DNA of 9,666 nt from the NCBI GenBank assembly GCA_024689525.1, contig JAILDI010000123.1, positions 1 through 9,666 on the forward strand, written 5' to 3'. Origin of the DNA: Bacteroidales bacterium (lineage in GTDB: Bacteria > Bacteroidota > Bacteroidia > Bacteroidales > UBA932). Shown piece by piece: positions 1-6,378 of this stretch (within the stretch, counting starts at the first letter, position 1; every line of letters starts with the position of its first letter). The position numbers and the translations under genes were made by a program. The notes below the pieces were generated by a model. The model ran no database searches. It saw only the letters and a program-made list of their open reading frames with translations, and was not told the DNA's origin.

Positions 1-13
1 TGGCGAGTTGGTA

Positions 14-42
14 TGTCAGTGCCTAACAGTATGGCGCTGACA
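14..42. repeat. Hairpin downstream of the truncated membrane ORF
   Basis: The arms TGTCAGTGCC (14-23) and GGCGCTGACA (33-42) are complementary over 10 bases except one position (20/36), around a 9-base loop. The hairpin starts 10 bases after the stop codon of the minus-strand frame ending at 52, where a transcription terminator could sit. No T-run follows it in either direction, so it is not a standard intrinsic terminator. It may be a mRNA-end stabilising hairpin, a protein-binding site, or chance. Confidence 0.35.
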
Positions 43-51
43 GGCTGCAAA

Positions 52-264
52 TCAGGCTGCGGCGATTTTCCTGAACCCGGCGGTGGCCAGTGCAAAAGCC
101 CCGCCCATGAAGATGATGGCAATGCCGGAAAGGACAGCCAGGATCTTGTCCGAGACCTCCGGATTATGCAAGCCGAGAAGACTCAGAAATGCCCCTCCAA
201 TCGTCAAAACCAATAGGATAACACCCAGGATTGCAACCCCGTAGCCCAGACCGCAGATGGGGTG
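52..264 (-). pseudogene. Start-less small membrane protein fragment
   Basis: A 70-codon open frame ends in TGA at 52-54 and is bounded upstream by an in-frame TAA at 265-267. Its translation looks like real membrane protein. A hydrophobic stretch at about residues 9-31 (AILGVILLVLTIGGAFLSLL) is followed by a polar turn (HNPEVSDK) and a second hydrophobic stretch at about 41-62, ending in basic FRKIAAA. No ATG or GTG lies before the first membrane segment, and the only ATG is inside the second one. The frame opens only 14 bases from the 279-321 repeat cluster, so I read it as the 3' remnant of a gene whose 5' part was lost, possibly by recombination at that cluster. A TTG start inside the first segment would give about 50 residues and cannot be excluded. 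I do not recognise the family. Confidence 0.4.
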
Positions 265-278
265 TTAATCTAAAGAAA

Positions 279-321
279 TTACGCACAACCTTGCGTCTTT
301 TATGCGTAAAGTTGTGCGTAA
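279..321. repeat. TGCGTAA-type repeat cluster with perfect 11-bp inverted repeat
   Basis: TTACGCACAAC (279-289) and GTTGTGCGTAA (311-321) are perfect inverted repeats separated by 21 bases. The spacer holds another direct copy, ATGCGTAA (302-309), and a degenerate one, TTGCGTCTT (291-299). About four copies of a TGCGTAA-like word therefore lie within 43 bases, 35 bases beyond the 3' end of tRNA-Phe. No T-run follows the stem, which argues against a terminator. Repeated short words near a tRNA 3' end are typical of tyrosine-recombinase arm sites or element ends, but this is inference, as no integrase gene is in the window. Confidence 0.55.
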
Positions 322-333
322 GTAGCGTAGCTT

Positions 334-346
334 GCTGATTTTCAGC
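334..346. repeat. Small hairpin between tRNA-Phe and the repeat cluster
   Basis: GCTGA and TCAGC flank a 3-base loop (GCTGATTTTCAGC), forming a 5-bp stem. Nine of its bases (337-345, GATTTTCAG) repeat the sequence of the tRNA-Phe anticodon region at 389-397. It has no T-run. It could be a recombinase core site or a chance palindrome. Confidence 0.25.
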
Positions 347-355
347 GGCTTTCTG

Positions 356-428
356 TGGTGCTGGGAAGAATCGAACTGCCGACACATGGATTTTCAGTCC
401 ATTGCTCTACCATCTGAGCTACAGCACC
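356..428 (-). tRNA. tRNA-Phe (anticodon GAA)
   Basis: The 73-base minus-strand sequence folds as a complete cloverleaf. The acceptor stem is GGTGCTG/CAGCACC, the D stem GCTC/GAGC with an 8-base loop, and the anticodon stem ATGGA/TCCAT with loop CTGAAAA. The variable loop is GTGTC, the T loop TTCGATT and the discriminator base A. The anticodon GAA lies at 393-395 and reads phenylalanine codons. The 3' CCA is not encoded (CAG follows), so it must be added after transcription. The T stem (GGCAG/CTTCC) has one C-U mismatch, equivalent to positions 51/63. The gene has its own promoter (444-474) and is probably transcribed independently of deoD. The fold and identity are certain; the mismatch is worth noting. 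Confidence 0.96.
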
Positions 429-443
429 ATCGTTTTGGGAATG

Positions 444-474
444 CAAAGGTAATGCTTTTTTTTGAATCTGCAAA
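444..474 (-). promoter_or_regulatory. Bacteroidetes-type promoter of tRNA-Phe
   Basis: On the minus strand TTTG (471-474) is followed after exactly 19 bases by TACCTTTG (444-451), a perfect match to the Bacteroidetes consensus TTTG-N19-TAnnTTTG. Transcription would start a few bases further on, just before the tRNA 5' end at 428. The spacer holds an 8-base A-tract on the coding strand. The upstream box lies inside a small palindrome (469-484). Confidence 0.8.
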
Positions 475-484
475 TATTTTTGCA
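469..484. repeat. Palindrome over the tRNA-Phe -33 box
   Basis: TGCAAA (469-474) and TTTGCA (479-484) form a perfect 6-bp inverted repeat with a 4-base loop, 10 bases downstream of the deoD stop codon. It covers the TTTG box of the tRNA promoter. It could be a weak end-of-transcript hairpin for the deoD unit or an operator, but the U-run of an intrinsic terminator is absent on the minus strand. Confidence 0.35.
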
Positions 485-494
485 TCCAGTGTTT

Positions 495-1202
495 CTACAC
501 CAGCGACAGGGCTACCTTCATCATATTTGTGAAGCCGGTGCGGCGCTCTTCCGCGGAGGTGACTTCGCCGGTGAGGATGTGGTCGCTGATGGTGCAGATG
601 GTGAGGGCACGTTTGCCGGCGCGGGCGGCGTTCATGTACAGGGAGGCGGCTTCCATTTCGATGGCATAGACGCCCATGTTCATCCACTTGTCGTTGTGGG
701 GGAATTCGCCGTAGAAGACATCGGCCGACATAACATTGCCAACGCGGTAATTCAGGCCAAGGCGTTCGCATTCACATGCGGCTCCGCGGATAAGGTCGAA
801 GTCGCCAATAGGGCAGAATGTGCCGGGGAGCTCGAACTGCGCCGCATAGTTGGAATCCGTGCAGGCGCCCTGAGCGATGACGATGTCGCCTATATGGAGA
901 TCCTTGTAGATGGATCCGGCCGAGCCCACGCGGATGATGGTCTTGACATCGTAGAAATTGAACAGCTCGTAGGAATATATGCCGATGGAGGGCATTCCCA
1001 TTCCGTGGCCCATCACGCTCACTCTCTTGCCCTTGTAGGTGCCGGTGAAGCCCAGCATGCCGCGGACATTATTGAACTGTACGGGATTGTCGATGAAATT
1101 CTCCGCCATGAACTTGATGCGCATAGGATCGCCCGCCATAATGACGGTGTCGGCTATTTCGCCCATCTTGGCTTCGATATGGGGTGTAGGAACTTTTGCC
1201 AT
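495..1202 (-). CDS. deoD: Purine nucleoside phosphorylase, DeoD type
   Basis: This 235-residue protein is a hexameric bacterial-type purine nucleoside phosphorylase. It cleaves purine (deoxy)ribonucleosides with phosphate to free base and (deoxy)ribose-1-phosphate, in the cytosol. Length and sequence match E. coli DeoD (239 residues) almost end to end. By alignment from memory, His8 corresponds to the nucleoside-contacting His4, GDPMR (24-28) and Arg47 to the phosphate loop, and RVGS (91-94) to the phosphate-binding Arg87/Ser90. EMEA (182-185) binds the ribose, and SDH (206-208) with Arg220 supplies the catalytic Asp/Arg pair. NNVRGMLGFTGTYKG (44-58) is a family hallmark. The ATG start gives the expected N terminus. 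The gene follows glpF after 21 bases with no promoter seen between, so it is probably the last gene of the glycerol unit. The assignment to DeoD rather than uridine phosphorylase is firm. Confidence 0.96.
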   Translation of the reverse strand: MAKVPTPHIEAKMGEIADTVIMAGDPMRIKFMAENFIDNPVQFNNVRGMLGFTGTYKGKRVSVMGHGMGMPSIGIYSYELFNFYDVKTIIRVGSAGSIYKDLHIGDIVIAQGACTDSNYAAQFELPGTFCPIGDFDLIRGAACECERLGLNYRVGNVMSADVFYGEFPHNDKWMNMGVYAIEMEAASLYMNAARAGKRALTICTISDHILTGEVTSAEERRTGFTNMMKVALSLV

Positions 1203-1223
1203 AATGATATATAAGGTTAAATG

Positions 1224-1940
1224 TTAGAATACAAGTAGACCGAGGCCTGCGGCCAGCGCGGCGCCCACCATAGGGCTGGCGACGGGAATCCAGCTATAGT
1301 ACCAGCCGCTGCCCTTCTTGCCCTTGATGGGCAGGATAGCGTGCGCGCAGCGGGGGCTGAGGTCACGCGCAGGGTTCAGCGCATAGCCCGTGGTTGCGCC
1401 AAGCGACATACCGATGGACATAATGATGCAGGTAACGGGGAACGCGCTCACTGCGCCCACGACGCCCGTGTTGCCGGGAGCGGCAAGGGCGATGATGGCG
1501 AACACCAGCATGCAGGTTGCAACCATCTCGCAGAAGAAGTTGCGCCAGGGGTTGTAGATTGCGGGCATAGTGCAGAAAGTGCCCAGGATTGTATCCGGGC
1601 TGTCGGCCGTTGCCTTGTAGTGGTCCTTGTAGAACAGCCACACCAGCACTGCGCCGATGAAACCGCCGAGCATCTGGGCAACGATATAGCCCAGCACCAG
1701 CGACCACTCAAACCTGCCGGCAATTGCCAGGCCCAGCGAAACAGCCGGGTTCAGATGTGCTCCTGAAACAGGCCCTGCGATAAACACGCCGGCCATAACG
1801 GCGAAGCCCCATCCAAGCGTAATCACAATCCATCCTGCGCCTTTAGCCTTGGATTTCTCCAGCGAGCAGGCGGCGCATACTCCGTCGCCAAGCAGAACCA
1901 AAACCAGGGTTCCGATAAACTCAAAAATATACTTTTCCAT
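1224..1940 (-). CDS. glpF: Glycerol facilitator (MIP/aquaglyceroporin family)
   Basis: This 238-residue inner-membrane channel admits glycerol by facilitated diffusion. Both hemipore signatures are present: HLNPAV (NPA at 64-66) and ALNPARDLSPR (NPA at 189-191, filter Arg192). Asp193 directly after the second NPAR is typical of glycerol facilitators rather than water-specific aquaporins. Trp44 lies where E. coli GlpF has its selectivity Trp48, and Tyr186 replaces Phe200, a conservative change. Hydrophobic segments occur at about 3-22, 36-56, 80-103, 134-153, 160-182 and 218-237, giving the usual six helices plus two half-helices. The length is somewhat below E. coli GlpF (281). The start lies only 4 bases after the glpK stop, so the two are almost certainly co-transcribed and possibly translationally coupled. 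Imported glycerol would be trapped by GlpK. Confidence 0.95.
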   Translation of the reverse strand: MEKYIFEFIGTLVLVLLGDGVCAACSLEKSKAKGAGWIVITLGWGFAVMAGVFIAGPVSGAHLNPAVSLGLAIAGRFEWSLVLGYIVAQMLGGFIGAVLVWLFYKDHYKATADSPDTILGTFCTMPAIYNPWRNFFCEMVATCMLVFAIIALAAPGNTGVVGAVSAFPVTCIIMSIGMSLGATTGYALNPARDLSPRCAHAILPIKGKKGSGWYYSWIPVASPMVGAALAAGLGLLVF

Positions 1941-1944
1941 AATA

Positions 1945-3417
1945 CTACTTTGTTACCGTACGTGAAATTGCATCCGCCCATCCGGCCTTAAGCACGTCCA
2001 CAGGAGCGTTGGAAGGGGAGAAGACGCGCTCCGCTTTCCACTGGCGTTTAACCTCGTCCAGCGAGCTCCAATAGCCCACTGCGAGGCCGGCCAGGTAGCA
2101 TGCGCCGAGGGCCGTGGTCTCCGTCACCTCCGGGCGAACCACCGACGAGCCCAGAATATCGGCCTGGAACTGCATCATCAGGTTGTTGCGCGAGGCGCCG
2201 CCATCGACCTTCAGTTCAGAGAGCCGCACTCCGGCGTCCTTCTCCATCGCCCCCACGATGTCCATTGTCTGGAATGCAATGCCTTCCAGCGCTGCGCGGG
2301 CTATATGGGCCGATGTGGTGCCGCGGGTGATGCCGCAAATGACTCCGTGGGCGTACTGGTCCCAGTAGGGCGCGCCCATGCCGGTGAGGGCCGGCACGAA
2401 GTATACGCCGCCATTGTCCGGCACTGTCGATGCCAGGGCCTCGATCTCGCCGGAGCTCTTGATGATTCCCAGCCCGTCGCGCAGCCACTGCACTACGGAG
2501 CCGCCTACGAATATCGACCCTTCAAGGGCGTAGTTCACTGTGTCGCCGATCTTCCAGGCGATGGTGGTGAGGAGGTTGTTCTTTGAAAGGATGGGCTTCT
2601 CGCCTGTGTTCATCAGCAGGAAGCAGCCCGTGCCATAGGTGTTCTTCACCGAGCCGGGCGTGGTGCACATCTGGCCGAAGAGAGCGGCCTGCTGGTCCCC
2701 GGCAATACCGCCGATGGGAACCTCGTGTGCAAAGATGGTTGTCTTGGTGCAGCCGTACACCTCCGATGAGGACTTGACTGCAGGCATCATCGACAGGGGA
2801 ATGTTGAAGAGCTCCAGGAGCTCCTTGTCCCATTCCAGCGTGTGAATGTTGAACAGCATCGTGCGGGAGGCATTGGTGACGTCCGTCACGTGCACAGTCC
2901 CGCGGGTGAGCTGCCACACCAGCCATGAATCCACGGTGCCGAAACGCAGTTTGCCGGCCTCCGCCTTTTCGCGCGCTCCGGGCACATTGTCCAGGATCCA
3001 TTTGATCTTGGTGCCGGAGAAATATGCGTCGATGATGAGCCCCGTCTTGGAGCGTATGAAGTCCGTATGGTCCCTCAAGGAGTCGCAGTACTCCGATGTA
3101 CGCCTGTCCTGCCACACGATGGCATTGTACACAGGCACGCCGGTTTCCGCGTCCCATACGATTGTAGTTTCCCTTTGATTTGTTATGCCGATTGCGGCAA
3201 TCTCCTTGCCGCCTATGCCGATCTTTGTGATGGCCTCGGCGATGACCGCAGCCTCCGACGACCATATCTCCATAGGGTCGTGCTCCACCCAACCGGGGGT
3301 GGGGAAGTACTGGGTGAATTCCATTTGCGCCGTGGAGCAGATGTGTCCCTCGTGGTCGAAAACTATGGCCCTGGAGGAACTGGTGCCCTGGTCGAGCGCA
3401 AGAATGTATTTGTCCAT
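1945..3417 (-). CDS. glpK: Glycerol kinase
   Basis: This 490-residue FGGY-family kinase uses ATP to convert glycerol to sn-glycerol-3-phosphate in the cytosol. E. coli GlpK has 502 residues. Motifs in order are [14 protein letters not shown] (8-21, phosphate loop), NQRET (80-84, glycerol-binding Arg82/Glu83), IVWQDRR (100-106), Tyr132 in [22 protein letters not shown] (161-171), and [13 protein letters not shown] (237-249, catalytic Asp241). [11 protein letters not shown] and, near the C terminus, DGGASRNN form the ATP site. Glu232 occupies the place of Arg236, which binds the inhibitor fructose-1,6-bisphosphate in E. coli. Thr227 sits where Gram-positive enzymes carry a PTS-phosphorylated His. 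Both standard controls may therefore be missing. It starts 25 bases after the second MORN gene, with no promoter found in the gap. Confidence 0.97.
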   Translation of the reverse strand: MDKYILALDQGTSSSRAIVFDHEGHICSTAQMEFTQYFPTPGWVEHDPMEIWSSEAAVIAEAITKIGIGGKEIAAIGITNQRETTIVWDAETGVPVYNAIVWQDRRTSEYCDSLRDHTDFIRSKTGLIIDAYFSGTKIKWILDNVPGAREKAEAGKLRFGTVDSWLVWQLTRGTVHVTDVTNASRTMLFNIHTLEWDKELLELFNIPLSMMPAVKSSSEVYGCTKTTIFAHEVPIGGIAGDQQAALFGQMCTTPGSVKNTYGTGCFLLMNTGEKPILSKNNLLTTIAWKIGDTVNYALEGSIFVGGSVVQWLRDGLGIIKSSGEIEALASTVPDNGGVYFVPALTGMGAPYWDQYAHGVICGITRGTTSAHIARAALEGIAFQTMDIVGAMEKDAGVRLSELKVDGGASRNNLMMQFQADILGSSVVRPEVTETTALGACYLAGLAVGYWSSLDEVKRQWKAERVFSPSNAPVDVLKAGWADAISRTVTK

Positions 3418-3442
3418 TATTTAGTTTTAGGTTGGTTAGCTT

Positions 3443-4408
3443 TTACTCCGAACGCGATACTTTGCCGTTCGCATAAGGAAGGTCGATGCCCTTGCCGCGC
3501 ACGCCGTTCTGGGAAAATCCCATCCATGCGCTGCCGTCATCGGCAAAGAAGATTCCCAGTCCGTTGGGAACTCCCTTGTAGGTTTCTCCGAAGTAGTACC
3601 CGCCCTGCTGTGCTTTCCACTCGAAACGATAATCGCTGTAATTGCCGTTCCCGGGATACACTTCGGTAGGGGAGCCTGCGGAGAACCGGCCGCGGTAAAT
3701 CGCATGGCCATATTCGTCGTAGCAGGTGCCGGTTCCGCCGGCCTTGCCGCCGGAATAGCCGCCCACATAAATCATACAGCCTTCGCAGGTGCCGAACTGG
3801 AAACTGTTGCCGCCCACCAGGTAGATGCCCTGGCCGCTGCGGGCGCCATTGTCATATTCGCCAAGGTAGCAGGCACCGTCGCCCCACTTGTACACGCCCA
3901 GGCCCTGGCGCTTGCCGGCGGAGTTGAGTTCGCCTTTGTAGCGGTCGGCCGGGCTGCCTTCCTGGGTCCTGTACGTCTTGGTTACATTCTCAAGCACTTT
4001 TTCCATCTTGGCTATCCAGCCGCAGTCTGCAATGAGCACGCCTGCGGTTTCCTGCTGTGTTACATATATCTTGACAGTCTTGGAGCCGGCGGACACCAGG
4101 CAGGTGAAGCTGCGAGCCGCACCGGGATTTGCGCTGCACACGAGGATGAAGCTCGTGCGAGTCTTGCTTTCAAGTGAACACCAGGCGGGAAGGCCTGTTA
4201 CGCTGTATTCCGGTGCGTTGGTGTCCACGAAGAAGATTTCCCTGCCACCAGTAGCGTCGAAGCTGCTGGACGATTCCTTGGCATTGTTGTCTACGTACAG
4301 GTAAATGTCTTGTGCGCTATAAAGCGGGGCGCTTTCCTCCGCGGCGCCGGTGAAGGAGCCGTGGAGGAAAAGCACTGCGCTTAACAGTATGAGACCGTTG
4401 ATTCTCAT
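3443..4408 (-). CDS. Secreted BACON-like/MORN-repeat protein (shorter paralogue)
   Basis: This 321-residue protein of unknown function begins with a signal peptide (about 1-23, MRINGLILLSAVLFLHGSFTG, then AAEE) and no lipobox, so it is probably periplasmic or exported. Residues about 33-122 form one BACON-like beta domain, with GGREIFFV near the start, LPAWC (73-77), C91 and a closing IYVTQQE. Cys77 and Cys91 are spaced as in the neighbouring paralogue (C-x13-C). Residues about 156-316 are MORN repeats: YKGELNSAGKRQGLGVYKW, YLGEYDNGARSGQGIYLVGG, YVGGYSGGKAGGTGTCYDEYG, YFGETYKGVPNGLGIFF and a last degenerate copy. MORN repeats form elongated beta hairpin arrays; some eukaryotic ones bind phospholipids, but that cannot be assumed here. 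It lies 15 bases after the larger paralogue and 25 bases before glpK. The architecture is clear; the function is unknown. Confidence 0.85.
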   Translation of the reverse strand: MRINGLILLSAVLFLHGSFTGAAEESAPLYSAQDIYLYVDNNAKESSSSFDATGGREIFFVDTNAPEYSVTGLPAWCSLESKTRTSFILVCSANPGAARSFTCLVSAGSKTVKIYVTQQETAGVLIADCGWIAKMEKVLENVTKTYRTQEGSPADRYKGELNSAGKRQGLGVYKWGDGACYLGEYDNGARSGQGIYLVGGNSFQFGTCEGCMIYVGGYSGGKAGGTGTCYDEYGHAIYRGRFSAGSPTEVYPGNGNYSDYRFEWKAQQGGYYFGETYKGVPNGLGIFFADDGSAWMGFSQNGVRGKGIDLPYANGKVSRSE

Positions 4409-4423
4409 GGCAGGGTTTGCAGT

Positions 4424-6292
4424 TTAGTATTGTCTCATTTCAATAACCTTGCCATCGCGGGTCATGAACAGCTGTTCCTGCTCTGTGGAACGCTGATCCT
4501 CAGACCATTTTCCGAAGCAGCAGTCATAGTCGTCCCAGATGAGGATGCCCCAGCCGTGACGGTTCGTGTAGTAGGTTTCGCCCACATACCACCTTCCCTG
4601 ACTGCCGTCCGTGATGTGGTAGATCTGGAACTTGTAACCGGCGTCAAAGGTGTCTCCGTTAGGATAGGTATCCTGGGGAACACCGTCCACGAAATCGCCG
4701 TCGTAGAGCAGGTTGCCATACTTGTCGTAGCAGGAGCCGCGGCCGTTGGCCTGGTTGTTCCTGAACTCGCCAACATAGACAACTGCATCCGGGCAGTTGT
4801 TGAACTGGTAGCTGTAGTCGCCGATGAGGTAGATGCCCATACCGGTGCGGTCGCCGTCTTCCCATTCGCCGAAGTAGTAGCTCTTCACGGGCCAGTAGTA
4901 TACGCCATAGCCGCTGCGGGTGCCCTGATAGTCGGTGAGGCCCTTGTAGCAGCTGCCGTCGTCATACGTCTTCTTGGGATTGTCCATCATATAACGGAGG
5001 ACATTCAGCCAGGTGTCAGGATCGCTGATTTGGTTGAGATAACCCATATAGGTGTCGACTTCCTCGCCGGCATAATCACCGTCGCCTTCGTCGTTCCTTT
5101 CCCCGTTGGGGTTGCCGGCCTGGTTCACGTGGATGATAACTTCCAGTTCGCCGGCCTGCACCTTGAACCAGTCGGTCCTTTCGTTTGCCATATCATTTTC
5201 CGAGCAAACGACGAAGAAGCTGGTTGCAGTCTTCTTGTCGATGGTGCAGAAATAAGGAATGCCCCAGAAATCATAGTCCGGGCTGTCGGTTTCAACGAAG
5301 AAGATCTCCCTGCCGCCGCTGTATTCGAAATTGGCGGCGATGTCCTGTCCGTCCGGCTTGCCGTCGATGACGAGCTTATTGGGCTTGGCATAGGATTCCT
5401 GACGCACATAGATGGTGGCGCTGTTCTCAAAATTCTCATCGGATACGAGGAAATAGTCCTTCCTGTAGACTGGAGTCTTGTTGGGTTCGCAGTAAAGGTC
5501 GAAGCCCTTTGCGGTCTCGTTGCGTACCTCGCAGAAGTCGGGGAGCAGCCAGGACTTGAATCCACCGCCCGCAGGGTTCCTGACGTCGATGTGCTTGGTG
5601 CCGCCGGTGATGGGGAATTCGAGGGTGAGCTCGTTTGCACCGTTCACGAAGATTGTCTGTGCCACCGCAGGTGCAGTATTGTCTGCAAGGACGGTTACGC
5701 TGCGCGATGCGATGCACTGGCCCTTGGACCAGATTTCCACCGTATAGTCGCCGGGTTCGAACGAGCCGCCGGCCTTGGTGCCCCAGCCCAGCATGATGAG
5801 CTGGTTGCCGGTGCCGGCCGTTGCCTCGATGGTCTGGGTGTATGTGTATTCTTCATCTGCATTTCCGGCCTGTGTTCCGTCCGGCCTGAAGACTTTCACG
5901 CCCAGGAACACATTCTCCGTCCTTGCGGAAGTGTAGGTGATGCGCGGAGTGAGGTACATCAGATCGTGTGATGCGTAGGCGTCACCGAACATGTCCACGG
6001 GCTCCAGGTGTTCATCCGTGTTGCCCAGTTCCAGCTTGGTAATGGAGAAGCCGGACATATGGCCGCGGCAGGTTGCAATGAGATTGTCCAGGTCGTTGTT
6101 GGCTGGGACGTCGTTGCAGGTTTTGGCAGCAATGAAGAACTCGACCGCCTTCTGGTGATAGCCCCTGCTGCAGAGGGAGAGGCCCTCCGAACGGGTGTCT
6201 GCATAGCAGCCGCAATTGTCGGCTTCAGCCGCAATAGACGCTGTGAACAAGCCAGCGAGCACGGCTCCGATTAAAAGAAGTGACTTTCTCAT
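4424..6292 (-). CDS. Secreted TPR-like/Ig-like/BACON-like/MORN-repeat protein
   Basis: This 622-residue protein of unknown function is the first gene of the unit. A signal peptide covers about residues 1-22 (MRKSLLLIGAVLAGLFTASI, then AAEAD). Residues about 27-78 look like one Cys-containing helical TPR-type repeat (CSRGYHQKAVEFFIAAKTC). Residues about 83-203 form an Ig-like beta domain ending GDYTVEIWSKGQCIASRSV. Two BACON-like domains follow (about 212-299 and 305-394), each with a C-x13-C pair (C254/C268 and C349/C363), then an acidic linker rich in Asp, Glu and Gly (395-415). MORN repeats fill about 448-602, including YFGEWEDGDRTGMGIYLIG, YVGEFRNNQANGRGSCYDKYG and YVGETYYTNRHGWGILIW. The C-terminal half matches the next gene repeat for repeat, showing tandem duplication. 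A consensus promoter lies 39-70 bases upstream of the start codon. Surface or periplasmic scaffold and ligand-binding roles are both possible. Confidence 0.85.
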   Translation of the reverse strand: MRKSLLLIGAVLAGLFTASIAAEADNCGCYADTRSEGLSLCSRGYHQKAVEFFIAAKTCNDVPANNDLDNLIATCRGHMSGFSITKLELGNTDEHLEPVDMFGDAYASHDLMYLTPRITYTSARTENVFLGVKVFRPDGTQAGNADEEYTYTQTIEATAGTGNQLIMLGWGTKAGGSFEPGDYTVEIWSKGQCIASRSVTVLADNTAPAVAQTIFVNGANELTLEFPITGGTKHIDVRNPAGGGFKSWLLPDFCEVRNETAKGFDLYCEPNKTPVYRKDYFLVSDENFENSATIYVRQESYAKPNKLVIDGKPDGQDIAANFEYSGGREIFFVETDSPDYDFWGIPYFCTIDKKTATSFFVVCSENDMANERTDWFKVQAGELEVIIHVNQAGNPNGERNDEGDGDYAGEEVDTYMGYLNQISDPDTWLNVLRYMMDNPKKTYDDGSCYKGLTDYQGTRSGYGVYYWPVKSYYFGEWEDGDRTGMGIYLIGDYSYQFNNCPDAVVYVGEFRNNQANGRGSCYDKYGNLLYDGDFVDGVPQDTYPNGDTFDAGYKFQIYHITDGSQGRWYVGETYYTNRHGWGILIWDDYDCCFGKWSEDQRSTEQEQLFMTRDGKVIEMRQY

Positions 6293-6330
6293 ATTAAAAT
6301 GAATTAGTGTTGATTATCCTTTAATTCCCT

Positions 6331-6362
6331 CAAAAGTAAGGAAAAAAAAGAATAAATCCAAA
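6331..6362 (-). promoter_or_regulatory. Promoter of the MORN-glpKF-deoD unit
   Basis: On the minus strand TTTG (6359-6362) is followed after 20 bases by TACTTTTG (6331-6338), a perfect match to TAnnTTTG. The leader would be about 30 bases long before the ATG at 6290-6292. The spacer holds an 8-base T-tract (6342-6349 as A on the plus strand). The promoter begins 17 bases beyond the stop of the TIGR02757-family gene. No comparable promoter was found in the gaps between the five downstream genes. Confidence 0.72.
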
Positions 6363-6378
6363 TGTAGTGCCAGAGCGG

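Noticed and set aside
279..321. Reading the 11-bp inverted repeat as a CRISPR unit or a terminator
   Set aside because: There are no regularly spaced identical repeats with unique spacers, and no T-run follows the stem on either strand.
164..385. Minus-strand 73-codon frame with an ATG
   Set aside because: It begins inside the tRNA-Phe gene, crosses the repeat cluster, and overlaps the more protein-like frame at 52-264.
462..1214. Plus-strand open frame (250 codons) opposite deoD
   Set aside because: It is antisense to an unmistakable DeoD and its translation shows no family features.
3418..3442. A separate glpK promoter
   Set aside because: No TAnnTTTG-like box was found in this gap or in the nearby 3' end of the upstream gene on the minus strand.
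4430..5971. Long plus-strand open frame (513 codons) opposite the larger MORN gene
   Set aside because: It is antisense to a gene with a clear signal peptide, domains and paralogue; its translation is a Val/Ala/Gly-rich shadow with no recognisable motif.
6339..6378. Possible intrinsic terminator after the TIGR02757 gene (T-run at 6342-6349 on the minus strand)
   Set aside because: Only a 3-bp stem precedes the T-run, and the run lies in the spacer of the MORN promoter.
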